From Flavobacterium sp. UMI-01 (GTDB lineage Bacteria; Bacteroidota; Bacteroidia; Flavobacteriales; Flavobacteriaceae), in NCBI RefSeq assembly GCF_019656315.1, contig NZ_BPLU01000007.1, positions 164,049-228,048 on the forward strand: 64,000 bases of DNA, given 5' to 3'. The translations under genes and the position numbers were made by a program. Under the pieces are notes generated by a model. It was not told the DNA's origin and searched no databases. It saw only the letters and a list, made by a program, of their open reading frames with translations. This document shows, one piece after another, positions 45,722 through 55,120 of the stretch. Numbering within the stretch: position 1 is the first letter of the stretch; each line of letters starts with the position of its first letter.

Positions 45722-47740
45722 ATGACTATAAAAAATATCACCATAACGCTTTCTTTATTGGTATCAATTCCTTTGTTCTCGCAAGATATTGCTGAGAACA
45801 AAGGAATTGTTCGTTTTGAGACTGCCCTAAGCTATCTGGATTCTATTAAAAGTACTTTTGTCAAAGATGATTTGGCTGCTTGTGTGGATAATATGTGGAT
45901 GAAAGAATTGACCGAATTGGATTTGTACAACGAAATGACCCATGATATCGCAACCATTGATACAAGCGTTAAAGTAGATTATGAATTGCCTACTGATTTG
46001 TTGAAATCCAGACTGGAAGCAATGAATGCTAAATCTCCGTTCCGAATTCAATACAATGAAAATTTGGAAAATGTGATTAAGTCTTTCTTAAAATACCGCA
46101 GAAAATCCTATGAGCGTTTGATGGCAGTTTCAGAATATTATTTTCCCTTATTTGAAGAAACATTTGCCAAACAAAACATTCCTTTAGAAATAAAATATTT
46201 GGCCATTGTTGAATCTGCTTTGAACCCCAAAGCGGTTTCCAAAATGGGAGCTACAGGTTTGTGGCAATTTATGTACCATACTGGGAAACAATACGATTTA
46301 AAAATTGATTCTTATTTAGACGAACGTAGCGACCCTATAAAGGCGACTCAGGCTGCTGCGCAGTACATGAGTAATATGCATGCTATTTTTGGAGACTGGG
46401 AGTTGGTGTTAGCTTCATACAACTCGGGACCAGGGAATGTAGCTAAGGCTATTCGACGTTCAGGAGGGAAACAAAATTTTTGGGACATTCGCAATTATTT
46501 ACCCAAAGAAACACAAGGCTATGTACCTGCTTTTTTGGCTACGATGTATATTTATGAGTACCATAAAGAACATGGTATAAAACCTAATAGAGCTTCATTA
46601 CCTCATTTTGCAACTGATACAGTAATGATTAAAAGAGAAATGACTTTCAAACAAATTTCGGATTTATTAGACGTTCCTATGGAGCAACTGCAATTACTCA
46701 ATCCGGCGTATAAGTTGAATACAATTCCTGTTTATAATGATGCGAAACATTTTCTAAAATTACCTAAAGATAAAATCGCCCTTTTTACCTCTAACGAAGA
46801 TAAAATTTATGCTTATGTGCAGCACGAATTAGAGCGAAAAGAAGGACCTTTCCAAAATGGTGCTAGTGCGGTGGCAAGTCGTTCCACTTCAAAAACGGAT
46901 ACCCTGCAATTAAATCCTTCGAATACACAAATTTATAAAGTTAAACAAGGAGATAATTTGACTCTTATTGCCGAAAAATACCATGTAAGTGTCGAGAGTA
47001 TCATGAAATGGAATAACCTCAATAGTACTGCTATTGCGTATGGCGAAAGTTTAAAAATAGGTGTGGCGGATTCCATTAATAAAAGCAACAAAGCTTTGTT
47101 GACTAAACCTACTACAGTGGAGGTGAAAACAAGTAAAGAGGAAGCGGTGGCTCATGCAGAGGAGGAAACTTCTGAGGAGGCTACTTATTATGTGGTTCAA
47201 AAAGGTGACAACCTTAATTCGATTGCTAGGAATTATAATGTAAGTATTGCTGAGCTTACAGCTTGGAATGATTTAAATGGAAGTGCTATCAAATTAGGAA
47301 CTAAACTTAAAGTTGGTGAAAAAACAACAGCAACAGAGGAAGAAGTTGCGGTCGTTTCGACGACACCTGTAGTTTTGAAAAACATTCAATATGTGGTTCA
47401 AAAAGGGGATAACCTTGGTTCTATTGCTAAAAAGTTTGGTGCTTCGTTACAAGAATTAAAACAATGGAATAAATTAGCTTCTACAACGGTAGCTGTAGGG
47501 AAGACCTTGGTTGTTGCTAAAAATGAGCCAGCCATCAACACTTCGTATGCAAGTATCAATTCTTTTAAGAAAACCGATACTTTTGCCAAACCATCGCCTA
47601 CGGACTACTACGTTCAAAAAGGAGATACATTGTATAGCATTGCTAAAAAATCGGGTGTTACCATAGCCGACTTGAAAAAATGGAACGATATTAGTGATGA
47701 AGGTATTAAACCCGGAATGAAATTAAAAATTAACGGATAA
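45722..47740 (+). CDS. mltD: MltD-like lytic transglycosylase with LysM repeats
   Basis: A 672-residue secreted murein enzyme. A signal peptide (about residues 1-21, ending LFSQ) is followed by the SLT catalytic domain (about residues 150-275): ESALNPKAVSKMGATGLWQF carries the catalytic Glu and ASYNSGPGNVAKAIR the second signature. Four LysM modules follow, near residues 401-443, 488-530, 558-600 and 625-669, each starting with a QGDN/KGDN/KGDT phrase, plus one degenerate unit near 300. LysM binds glycan chains. The domain cleaves peptidoglycan to anhydromuropeptides during growth. Confidence 0.93.
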   Translation: MTIKNITITLSLLVSIPLFSQDIAENKGIVRFETALSYLDSIKSTFVKDDLAACVDNMWMKELTELDLYNEMTHDIATIDTSVKVDYELPTDLLKSRLEAMNAKSPFRIQYNENLENVIKSFLKYRRKSYERLMAVSEYYFPLFEETFAKQNIPLEIKYLAIVESALNPKAVSKMGATGLWQFMYHTGKQYDLKIDSYLDERSDPIKATQAAAQYMSNMHAIFGDWELVLASYNSGPGNVAKAIRRSGGKQNFWDIRNYLPKETQGYVPAFLATMYIYEYHKEHGIKPNRASLPHFATDTVMIKREMTFKQISDLLDVPMEQLQLLNPAYKLNTIPVYNDAKHFLKLPKDKIALFTSNEDKIYAYVQHELERKEGPFQNGASAVASRSTSKTDTLQLNPSNTQIYKVKQGDNLTLIAEKYHVSVESIMKWNNLNSTAIAYGESLKIGVADSINKSNKALLTKPTTVEVKTSKEEAVAHAEEETSEEATYYVVQKGDNLNSIARNYNVSIAELTAWNDLNGSAIKLGTKLKVGEKTTATEEEVAVVSTTPVVLKNIQYVVQKGDNLGSIAKKFGASLQELKQWNKLASTTVAVGKTLVVAKNEPAINTSYASINSFKKTDTFAKPSPTDYYVQKGDTLYSIAKKSGVTIADLKKWNDISDEGIKPGMKLKING

Positions 47741-47915
47741 ATACGATAATCTTCTCTAAATTTGGGTTTTATTATAATGAAGTAATTTAAACTTTTTCCG
47801 TTGGGCTACAAAATGGTCTTTTGCCTGATATTTTAACTGTATTATGCTCAAGGTACAGTGCAAAAAAAGCCAAAATTTGTGTCAAAAAAGTTTAAATAGC
47901 CTCAATTACAAAATT

Positions 47916-48902
47916 ATGAAAAAGTCCCATTTTTTATTTTTAGTCTTGAGCTTGTTTTTCTTTTCTTGCAAAAACAATAACGACCCTGTTATAAAAAAAA
48001 CGACAGGTCAGATTAACAGTGTGTCCATTGTTATAGATGATCAATTATGGAATGGCGAAGTAGGGGATAGCATTCGTAATAAATTTGCTTCGCCTGTACT
48101 AGGCTTACCACAAGAAGAACCTCTTTTTAATATCAATCAATATCCCACAAAATTACTCGAAGGATTCATTACCGATAGCCGTAATATTATCGTGGTCAAA
48201 AAGGAAGAAATCAATAAATTTGAAATCATTACAGACCAATATGCTTCACCGCAAAATGTATTTCATATCTCCGGTAGGACTGCCACTGATATTATTTCGA
48301 TTTTAGAAAAGCAAAGCCCTACAATTATCGCGACTATTAGGCAAACTGAAATTGAGGAATCTCAAAAAAGCATCAAAAAATCCGTTTTGAATCCTAAAAT
48401 CATTCAAAATAAATTCCAAATCAACTTAGACGTGCCTTCGGATTACCATTATACGTTGCATGAATCTAATTTTTTATGGTTAAAAAAAGAAATTGTAAGT
48501 GGGAGCAGTAGCTTGTTACTTTATCAAGTTCCTATTTATCAAATCATCAATAAGAATAATATGGTTTCTAATATCATCAGCATGCGAGATTCTATTGGTA
48601 AACTGTACATTCACGGAAAAGAGTTGGATACAGATATGATTACCGAAGAAGCATATTCACCTTATTTTTTTAAAATAAAGTTAGCTGGCAAAGTCGCTTA
48701 TGAAATGAAAGGAACTTGGGAGCTGAAGAATGATTTTATGTCAGGCCCTTTTATCAATTACGTGATTATCGATGATGAGTACAGTAGGGCTCTAGTTTTG
48801 GAAGGATTTTGTTATTCTCCATCTAAGGAAAAACGGGATTTGATGCACGAGTTAGAAGCCATAATCAAGTCGGTTTCAATTATTAAAAGAGATTCAAATT
48901 AA
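47916..48902 (+). CDS. DUF4837 family lipoprotein
   Basis: About 328 residues from the ATG at 47916, which begins a type II signal peptide MKKSHFLFLVLSLFFFSC with lipidation at Cys18; the frame extends upstream to 47844 without signal-peptide character. The opening GQINSVSIVIDDQLWNGEVG and RNIIVVKK match DUF4837, a Bacteroidota-only envelope family of unknown role. It follows the lytic transglycosylase by about 175 bases. Confidence 0.85.
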   Translation: MKKSHFLFLVLSLFFFSCKNNNDPVIKKTTGQINSVSIVIDDQLWNGEVGDSIRNKFASPVLGLPQEEPLFNINQYPTKLLEGFITDSRNIIVVKKEEINKFEIITDQYASPQNVFHISGRTATDIISILEKQSPTIIATIRQTEIEESQKSIKKSVLNPKIIQNKFQINLDVPSDYHYTLHESNFLWLKKEIVSGSSSLLLYQVPIYQIINKNNMVSNIISMRDSIGKLYIHGKELDTDMITEEAYSPYFFKIKLAGKVAYEMKGTWELKNDFMSGPFINYVIIDDEYSRALVLEGFCYSPSKEKRDLMHELEAIIKSVSIIKRDSN

Positions 48903-49106
48903 CCCGTTGGGTAAAATTAATTTAATGGTTAAGTTCATACCTATTGTCACATTGGGCTTGTCGAAATGTATCCTACATGAAGTATTCGACCCTGTGATAA
49001 GCTCAGGGCAGGCTCAGCTCAGACTGACTGTTAGGTATAAATAACTTTAGATTTAAATTAGAATTGCCATTTTTAAATGAATCTGATCACTTTCATCCAA
49101 CGGGTT
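48901..49106. repeat. MITE/BIME-like nested inverted repeat element
   Basis: Terminal AACCCGTTGG (48901-48910) and CCAACGGGTT (49097-49106) are exact inverted copies. Inside lie ATACCTA / TAGGTAT, then GTCGAA / TTCGAC enclosing ATGTA-TCC-TACAT, and a GC-rich stretch with GATAAGCTCAGG text. No open frame is present. Nested symmetry and composition unlike the neighbours suggest a small non-coding element. Confidence 0.6.
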
Positions 49107-49110
49107 CACA

Positions 49111-49917
49111 TTAGTTTTTTGTAATCAAAAATTCAACCCTCCTATCCATGGCATCTCCCTGACCCAAAGGGAATTTGTTTCCACACCCTTTGTATGACAT
49201 TCTTAGGCTATTGATTTTCTTAGACATAAGGTATCTGAAAACAGCTTTGGCTCTATTGACAGATAATTTTCGTTCTTTAGTAGCTTTATCAATTGCATCG
49301 TGGAAATGAGATGGCGTACAGCATACATGACCCCGAATTTCAAATTCCAAGCGATTGTTTTTGGTTAGAATAGCGGCTATTTTGTCCAATTCTTTTCGGG
49401 AAGCAGGCGTTAACTGACTACTGCCAAGAGGGAACAAAATAGTTTCAAAATAAATACGGTCTCCTACATCATGATGGTCTTGTAAGGAATTGTAAATGCC
49501 ATTTCCAAAACTGTTTTTAGGGACTAGCATCATATCCACACGTCGGTTTTGAGACCTTATTTTGTCAAGATCTTCGATTGTATCAGGTTTGATTAAGACA
49601 CGCCCACGACCTTCAATAATAAGTATCTTGTTTTTGTTAAATCCTTGGGAGAGCAAAAGATTTCGTACTGTTGACACCCTCTTTTCGGATAGTTTGTAAT
49701 TGTAATCGTGGTTGCCGCGGTCGTCACAATAACCATAAATTTGAACGGATTCTATTTTAGAAGTATCAATTTTTTTGATGTAATCAAGTGCGATTTGGAG
49801 TTGGTCTTTTTCCAGTGTGTATTTATCGAATTCAAAATAGACGGTTTCAATCTTTTTTTGCTGGGCTGAAACCATTCCAAAAAGCAATAAAACGACTAGT
49901 TGAAATAATTTAGGCAT
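49111..49917 (-). CDS. Exported protein with two OmpA-like peptidoglycan-binding domains
   Basis: A 268-residue protein with a signal peptide (about residues 1-18) and two tandem OmpA C-terminal-type domains: first ETVYFEFDKYTLEK to RSQNRRVDMML (about 22-132), second ETILFPLGSSQLTPASRKEL to GDAMDRRVEFLI (about 155-265). Each ends with the NRRV or DRRV motif that contacts diaminopimelate. There is no beta-barrel, so it is probably a periplasmic cell-wall-associated protein. Its ATG shares a base with the S41 protease stop. Confidence 0.82.
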   Translation of the reverse strand: MPKLFQLVVLLLFGMVSAQQKKIETVYFEFDKYTLEKDQLQIALDYIKKIDTSKIESVQIYGYCDDRGNHDYNYKLSEKRVSTVRNLLLSQGFNKNKILIIEGRGRVLIKPDTIEDLDKIRSQNRRVDMMLVPKNSFGNGIYNSLQDHHDVGDRIYFETILFPLGSSQLTPASRKELDKIAAILTKNNRLEFEIRGHVCCTPSHFHDAIDKATKERKLSVNRAKAVFRYLMSKKINSLRMSYKGCGNKFPLGQGDAMDRRVEFLITKN

Positions 49918-51554
49918 TACATTTTTAATATTTTTTGGTATTCAATTGGTGTGTTTAATAACGCAACGGATTTTTTGATAGCCAAGCTGTTGTTCAATTC
50001 GTATTGGTACAAACCATCTTGATAGTGATAGCGTTTGATAATTTCGTTCAAAATCAAATGACTAATCTCAGTTTTGTTTTTCACAATCAATTCCTCTTCG
50101 CTTTTTTGTAAAGTGTTCAGGAGTTGTTGGTATTCTTTGATTATGGATTGGTCAATTTTTTCTTTTTGAGCAATTACCAAGGTGTTTTTTAAGGCGAGTT
50201 CGGTTTCGGTATTTAAGGCTATTTTTTGGGATTTGATGTAATTTTTGAAATCTTCAAAATGAGTATCAGTAAATACCGGGAACTCCGTCGTTGGTTTGGG
50301 ATTTTTGTAGAAAAAGACGGTTGCATAATTAAAGATAACATCATTTTTAACCAGTGCATCAGCAATAGCACTCGATTTAGTTTCTTCAATTTCTACATCA
50401 GGCAAAATCCCGCCACCATCATAAACGGTTCTTCCTTTACGCGTTTTAAAGGCGTTGTAATTTTTAGCATCGGTACGGGTAGCCATTCCTTTGGCATCTT
50501 TGTGAGCATAATCTAAGGCTTGAATGCAACGACCTGAAGGGGTGTAATACCTTGAAATGGTTACTTTGAGTTGGGTGCTATAAGTCAAATCAACGGGTTT
50601 TTGAACCAGTCCTTTACCAAAACTACGACTGCCTACGATTACAGCACGGTCCAAATCTTGTAAAGCACCAGAAACAATTTCTGAGGCTGATGCGCTTTTG
50701 CCATCTACAATAATAACAAGTGGAATTTCGGTATCTATAGGTTCAAACGAAGTTTTATAGGTGTTGTTGTATTTTTCAATTTTAGACTTGGTCGTTACAA
50801 TAATTTCATTTTTAGGTACAAATAAGTTGCAAATATTCACCGCTTCATTCAAGAGTCCACCAGGATTGCCTCTTAGGTCAAGGACAATGCGTTCAGCCCC
50901 CTGTTTTTTTAATTCTAGCAAAGCTTCTTTGGTTTCGTTAGAGGCTTTTTTGTTGAAATGAGCCAACACGATGTAACCTGTTTTAGCATCTATTTTGGCA
51001 TAAAAGGGAACCGATTTAATTTCGACTTCGTCCAAGATGATTTGGGTAGTATTTCTTTTGCCTTGGCGGTTGAATTGTACCTCAATCTTCGTGTTTTTGG
51101 CTCCTTTAAAAAGTTGGGATGCATCTTCTTTAAAATCAGTTAGGACAACATCACCTATTTGAACAATTTCATCACCTGGTTTGATTCCAGCCTTATCAGC
51201 TGGAAAATTTTTATAGACTTCCTTGATAATGATTTTGCCTTCTTTACGTTGGATGAGAGCGCCTATCCCAGTGTATTCACCCGTATTGTTGATTTTGAAC
51301 TTCACCACATCTTGTTCGTTAAAATAAACAGTATAAGGGTCAAGGTTAGCCAACATGGATTTGATGGCTTTGTCCATTAAATCGCCTGGATTGGTTTCGT
51401 CAACATAATTGGCGTTCAACTCTTTAAAAAGGGTGGTGAAAATCTCAATTTGCTTGGCAATTTCAAAAAAATTATCTTTAAAGCTAACTCCAACAAATAA
51501 AAAGGCAGAGGCAATAACAGGAATTACAATTTTCTTTTTAAAATATTTTTGCAT
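49917..51554 (-). CDS. ctp: S41 family C-terminal processing peptidase
   Basis: A 545-residue protease. One N-terminal membrane helix (about 9-25) is followed by a PDZ domain (about 90-170; AGIKPGDEIVQIGDV) and the S41 catalytic region, with the nucleophile in DGKSASASEIVSGALQD and the lysine in SRSFGKGLVQ. A C-terminal helical extension of about 150 residues is usual in Bacteroidota members. It trims or degrades periplasmic proteins. It is first in a unit with the OmpA-like gene. Confidence 0.92.
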   Translation of the reverse strand: MQKYFKKKIVIPVIASAFLFVGVSFKDNFFEIAKQIEIFTTLFKELNANYVDETNPGDLMDKAIKSMLANLDPYTVYFNEQDVVKFKINNTGEYTGIGALIQRKEGKIIIKEVYKNFPADKAGIKPGDEIVQIGDVVLTDFKEDASQLFKGAKNTKIEVQFNRQGKRNTTQIILDEVEIKSVPFYAKIDAKTGYIVLAHFNKKASNETKEALLELKKQGAERIVLDLRGNPGGLLNEAVNICNLFVPKNEIIVTTKSKIEKYNNTYKTSFEPIDTEIPLVIIVDGKSASASEIVSGALQDLDRAVIVGSRSFGKGLVQKPVDLTYSTQLKVTISRYYTPSGRCIQALDYAHKDAKGMATRTDAKNYNAFKTRKGRTVYDGGGILPDVEIEETKSSAIADALVKNDVIFNYATVFFYKNPKPTTEFPVFTDTHFEDFKNYIKSQKIALNTETELALKNTLVIAQKEKIDQSIIKEYQQLLNTLQKSEEELIVKNKTEISHLILNEIIKRYHYQDGLYQYELNNSLAIKKSVALLNTPIEYQKILKM

Positions 51555-51557
51555 TTA

Positions 51558-52388
51558 TTAATTATTTTTTAGGAAGCGTTTGTAGATAAAGTAACCTAAT
51601 AATCCAAAAAGTAATACAAAGGGCCAAATAGAAAGGAGGCTCAATAAAAACGTGGAAAAAGTATTGAACCCTGATTTTATAGCATTCCAAATTTTTGCTC
51701 CATACGAAACAGTGGCACCACTTTCATGAGCAATGGGTTTATAAAATTCAATGTTTATGGTACTTAATGAAATTTGATTTTTTAAGTAATTCAATTGGCC
51801 TTGTTTCGCTTCTATTTCCTCTCGAATAGCGGCAAGTTGAGCTTCAATTTCTAGTATCTCCGAGACCTTATTGGCTTTTTTCAATAATTCAAGATAACGA
51901 TTTTCTAAAGTTTTCTTGGCCTTTATACGAGTGTCTATATCAATATATTGTGCTGTTACATCCTCAGCAGCAATTTCTTTGTGATCAAAGTAGGATACTC
52001 CTTTTGAAATATTTTGAATAAAAGCATCAAAATTTTGACTCGGTATCCTAACGATTAAATTTCGGTAGACAGTTTCATCATTCTTACCGCCATTATCATT
52101 TTGTATAATGCCACCTAGTTCTTTGGTGTATTTAATGATTTGATTATAGGTGTCATTCAAATCTTTAGTTTCAAAACGTAGGTTTCCTGTTTTGACTATT
52201 TTTTGTTGGATTTCGGAAGTGTTTGTTTCGACTGTTTTTTTAATTTTTGCTGTTGCAACTGTTTCAGTATCTGCTTCTGAAGATGGCGCTGCCATTTCTA
52301 GTGAATTGACGCCTAAAGTGTTTTCTTCTGCTTTTTTGCAACTCACAATAGTAAACAACAGTATAAAAGACAATAGAGTCGATTTCAT
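51558..52388 (-). CDS. DUF4349 domain lipoprotein
   Basis: A 276-residue protein with a type II signal peptide (LLFTIVSC, Cys17), a DUF4349 domain (about 55-235; GNLRFETKDLNDTYNQIIKY and RYLELLKKANKVSEILEIE, the latter a coiled coil) and a C-terminal membrane helix (about 248-270). Both ends are thus membrane-associated. Function is unknown. It lies three bases upstream of the S41 gene on the minus strand. Confidence 0.85.
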   Translation of the reverse strand: MKSTLLSFILLFTIVSCKKAEENTLGVNSLEMAAPSSEADTETVATAKIKKTVETNTSEIQQKIVKTGNLRFETKDLNDTYNQIIKYTKELGGIIQNDNGGKNDETVYRNLIVRIPSQNFDAFIQNISKGVSYFDHKEIAAEDVTAQYIDIDTRIKAKKTLENRYLELLKKANKVSEILEIEAQLAAIREEIEAKQGQLNYLKNQISLSTINIEFYKPIAHESGATVSYGAKIWNAIKSGFNTFSTFLLSLLSIWPFVLLFGLLGYFIYKRFLKNN

Positions 52389-52429
52389 AAGTAGGTTTTT
52401 TATATGTTAAAAATACAAAAAAACTATAG

Positions 52430-52810
52430 TTATTCTTGTTTTTTTATCTGGTCTAAAAATTTCTCAAAGAGTTGTCTAGTTTTGAGGTTAATTTCTTCAA
52501 ATTGTAGTCGGTCCTTGGTTTGATAAAACAACATAAAAGAGTAGGGTTGGTCTAAGTGTTCGAGCAACAAATGCTTATTCAGGCGATACGTTTCTCGTAG
52601 TACTCTTTTAAAGTAATTGCGGTCCACGGCTCTTTTGAAGTTTTTTTTCGAAACAGATACTCCTATTTGCGTGCGGGTGTCTTCGCCTACAGCACCTGCA
52701 TAATACACCAATCGCAAAGGATATTTGGAAACCGATTTACCCTCTGAAAACAGCAAACCAATTTTAATTTTGCTTTTGAGTTTTTCTTCTTTAGGGTAAT
52801 TGAATTTCAT
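52430..52810 (-). CDS. rnpA: Ribonuclease P protein component
   Basis: A 126-residue basic protein. The signature is VSVSKKNFKRAVDRNYFKRVLRE (the RNR-type RNA-binding loop), preceded by LRLVYY. It binds the RNase P RNA and helps process tRNA precursors. No rpmH is next to it, unlike many bacteria, which is normal for this group. Confidence 0.93.
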   Translation of the reverse strand: MKFNYPKEEKLKSKIKIGLLFSEGKSVSKYPLRLVYYAGAVGEDTRTQIGVSVSKKNFKRAVDRNYFKRVLRETYRLNKHLLLEHLDQPYSFMLFYQTKDRLQFEEINLKTRQLFEKFLDQIKKQE

Positions 52811-53104
52811 GTTTTTGTTACTAATACGCTACAATTGTAGCTCGCAAAGGTACAATTAAAGCACCAATCTAGTAGAGCAATCGCATCAGTTTTTTTAATA
52901 CGGCTGTACAATTTATAATGGTAATCATAGCCTGAGGGGTAAGAGGAGTACCATGGATGTAGCTGGAGGGTTGTCATAAAGAGGTTCTAAAATGGGAGCC
53001 AGGGCATATAGGGTATTTAAGTAATGATGGTTCTATTTGGACAGGCAGAGGTGTAGCTTGTCTATATATTATAGAGGAATTAAGTACACTAAAATATTAT
53101 TTAC
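52811..53104. other. Gene-free stretch between rnpA and plsC
   Basis: About 295 bases, less AT-rich than its surroundings around 52930-53010. No reading frame, tRNA or strong hairpin was recognised. Confidence 0.3.
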
Positions 53105-53112
53105 TACTTTTG
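53105..53112 (+). promoter_or_regulatory. -7 promoter box of the plsC-desaturase operon
   Basis: TACTTTTG matches TAnnTTTG, 13 bases before the ATG at 53126. Confidence 0.55.
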
Positions 53113-53125
53113 CAGACTAAAAAAA

Positions 53126-53866
53126 ATGGGCATGCATAAAATGATATCTTATCCTATATCAGTAATTTATTACTTATTGTTTGGGCTAGTATTGGTGATT
53201 TTTCATCCTATACAATGGATTTGTTTGCGATTTTTTGGATATCAGGCGCATAAAAAAAGTGTGGATTATTTAAATTTCTGTTTGTTGATGTGTACCTATT
53301 TGGTAGGAACCACGTATACCATCAAAAACAGAGAGTGCATTCCGCAAGGCGTACCGTTGATTTTTGTGGCCAATCATCAAAGTATGTACGATATTATCGC
53401 TATGATTTGGTTTTTGAGGCGTTTTCATTGTAAATTTGTAAGTAAGAAAGAATTAGGTTCAGGAATTCCTAGTGTTTCTTTTAATTTGAGACACGGTGGT
53501 TCCGTCTTAATTGACAGAAAAGACCCTAAACAAGCGATACCCGTTATCAAAGGCTTATCAGAATACATAGAAAAAAATAATCGTTCGGCGGTTATTTTTC
53601 CTGAAGGAACCAGAAGTAAAACTGGAAAACCCAAAGAATTTGCTCAAAGTGGATTGAAAATACTGTGCAAATATGCTCCATCGGCTTATGTGGTTCCCGT
53701 TTCGATAAATAATTCATGGAAAATGGTGCGATTTGGATTTTTTCCCGTAGGTTTAGGTAATCGTCTAAGCTTTGAAATGCACGACCCTATAAAAGTTAGT
53801 GAGACTACTTTTGAGGATTTAATGCAGCGCACAGAGCGCACAATAGTAAAAGGAATACAATTTTAA
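53126..53866 (+). CDS. plsC: 1-acyl-sn-glycerol-3-phosphate acyltransferase (PlsC family)
   Basis: A 246-residue membrane acyltransferase. N-terminal helices (about residues 8-30) are followed by NHQSMYDIIAMI (HX4D) and FPEGTRSKTGKPKEF, the substrate-binding block. Compared with the copy at 13140 this one has the canonical FPEGTR motif, so it is the better candidate for the housekeeping enzyme of phosphatidate synthesis. It is ten bases upstream of a desaturase gene; the pair suggests coordinated control of acyl-chain composition. Confidence 0.9.
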   Translation: MGMHKMISYPISVIYYLLFGLVLVIFHPIQWICLRFFGYQAHKKSVDYLNFCLLMCTYLVGTTYTIKNRECIPQGVPLIFVANHQSMYDIIAMIWFLRRFHCKFVSKKELGSGIPSVSFNLRHGGSVLIDRKDPKQAIPVIKGLSEYIEKNNRSAVIFPEGTRSKTGKPKEFAQSGLKILCKYAPSAYVVPVSINNSWKMVRFGFFPVGLGNRLSFEMHDPIKVSETTFEDLMQRTERTIVKGIQF

Positions 53867-53876
53867 AACATATATA

Positions 53877-54863
53877 ATGTCAATAAAAAATATCAGATTA
53901 GAAGTAATGCAGTTTTTAGAGCAAAAGGTGGACAGTTTTGTTGACCAATATCTAATACCTGTAGAACAAATTTGGCAACCATCTGATTTTTTGCCCAACT
54001 CAGAAAGTGATAACTTTTTGGAAGAAGTAAAAGAATTGCGTGAGATATCCAAGGATCTTCCTTATGATTTTTGGGTAGCTTTAGTAGGAGATATGATTAC
54101 CGAAGAAGCTTTACCTACCTATGAAAACTGGTTGATGGAAGTAGAAGGTGTTGATAACCTTGAGCGTAATGGCTGGGCCAAATGGGTGAGAGAATGGACT
54201 GGAGAAGAAAACCGTCATGGGGATTTATTGAATAAATACATCTACCTATCAGGACGTGTGAACATGCGCGAAGTCGAGATGACTACGCAACACCTTATCA
54301 ACGATGGTTTTGATATTGGTACCGGAAGAGACCCGTATAAAAACTTTGTTTACACCAGTTTTCAAGAGTTAGCTACTTATGTATCGCACAATAGAGTATC
54401 GCAATTGGCAAAAAAATACGGGGATAAAAAATTATCCAAGATGTGTAAAATGATTGCTGGGGACGAAATGCGTCACCACCATGCTTACAGTCATTTTGTA
54501 AACGAAATTTTTAAAGTGGATCCAAGCGAAATGATGTTGGCGTTTCAATACATGATGAAACAAAAAATCGTCATGCCAGCCCACTTTTTGAGAGAATCAG
54601 GACAAAAAATTGGAACGGCATTTGAACAATTTTCAGATTCAGCACAACGTATCGGGGTTTATACCGCTAACGATTATGTTGAAATTTTGCAAAAATTAAT
54701 CGACAAATGGGAAATTGATAAAATAGTAGGGCTGACGGATGAAGCCGAAAAAGCTCGTGATTATTTGATGAAATTGCCTGCTAGAATGGCTCGTATTTCA
54801 GAGCGATTGGTTATACCTGCAGAATCTCATATTTTTAAATGGGTAGAGCCTGCTCGATTGTAA
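53877..54863 (+). CDS. Acyl-ACP desaturase (ferritin-like di-iron)
   Basis: A 328-residue protein of the plant stearoyl-ACP desaturase family. The di-iron ligands lie in GEENRHG (about residue 110) and GDEMRHHHAY (about 200), the two EXXH-type motifs of this fold; a third acidic ligand is in DMITEEALPTYE. It introduces a double bond into acyl chains using oxygen and electrons from ferredoxin. It is co-transcribed with plsC, so desaturated chains may pass directly into phospholipid. Confidence 0.92.
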   Translation: MSIKNIRLEVMQFLEQKVDSFVDQYLIPVEQIWQPSDFLPNSESDNFLEEVKELREISKDLPYDFWVALVGDMITEEALPTYENWLMEVEGVDNLERNGWAKWVREWTGEENRHGDLLNKYIYLSGRVNMREVEMTTQHLINDGFDIGTGRDPYKNFVYTSFQELATYVSHNRVSQLAKKYGDKKLSKMCKMIAGDEMRHHHAYSHFVNEIFKVDPSEMMLAFQYMMKQKIVMPAHFLRESGQKIGTAFEQFSDSAQRIGVYTANDYVEILQKLIDKWEIDKIVGLTDEAEKARDYLMKLPARMARISERLVIPAESHIFKWVEPARL

Positions 54864-54902
54864 ATTTTTGATTAACAATTTAACCCTTTAAAACGTTTAA
54901 TA

Positions 54903-55015
54903 ACCACAGATTCGCTAATTTAATTGAAACCGCTTGAACAAGCATTAGTGTAAATTTTGGTCCTGTTAATAAAGAAAATATTGATTTAATAAAGGGAATC
55001 TACGAATCTGCGATT
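54903..55015. repeat. Weak inverted-repeat element with CAGATTCG ends
   Basis: ACCACAGATTCGC (54903-54915) and CGAATCTGCGA (55003-55013) share an 8-base inverted core around a gene-free stretch. It resembles the dispersed CCACAGATTCGC text I recall from flavobacterial genomes. Confidence 0.4.
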
Positions 55016-55060
55016 GTTTTAAGTCAAAAGCTTTAATTTGAAATTAAATGAAAACATACT

Positions 55061-55100
55061 GCTGATTTTGAAGTATAATAACTTTGAAATCAGCTTTTTT
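55061..55100 (+). terminator. Terminator after the desaturase gene
   Basis: GCTGATTT (55061-55068) pairs exactly with AAATCAGC (55087-55094), followed by six T residues. Confidence 0.75.
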
Positions 55101-55120
55101 ATATCCAAAAAATTGCCCCA

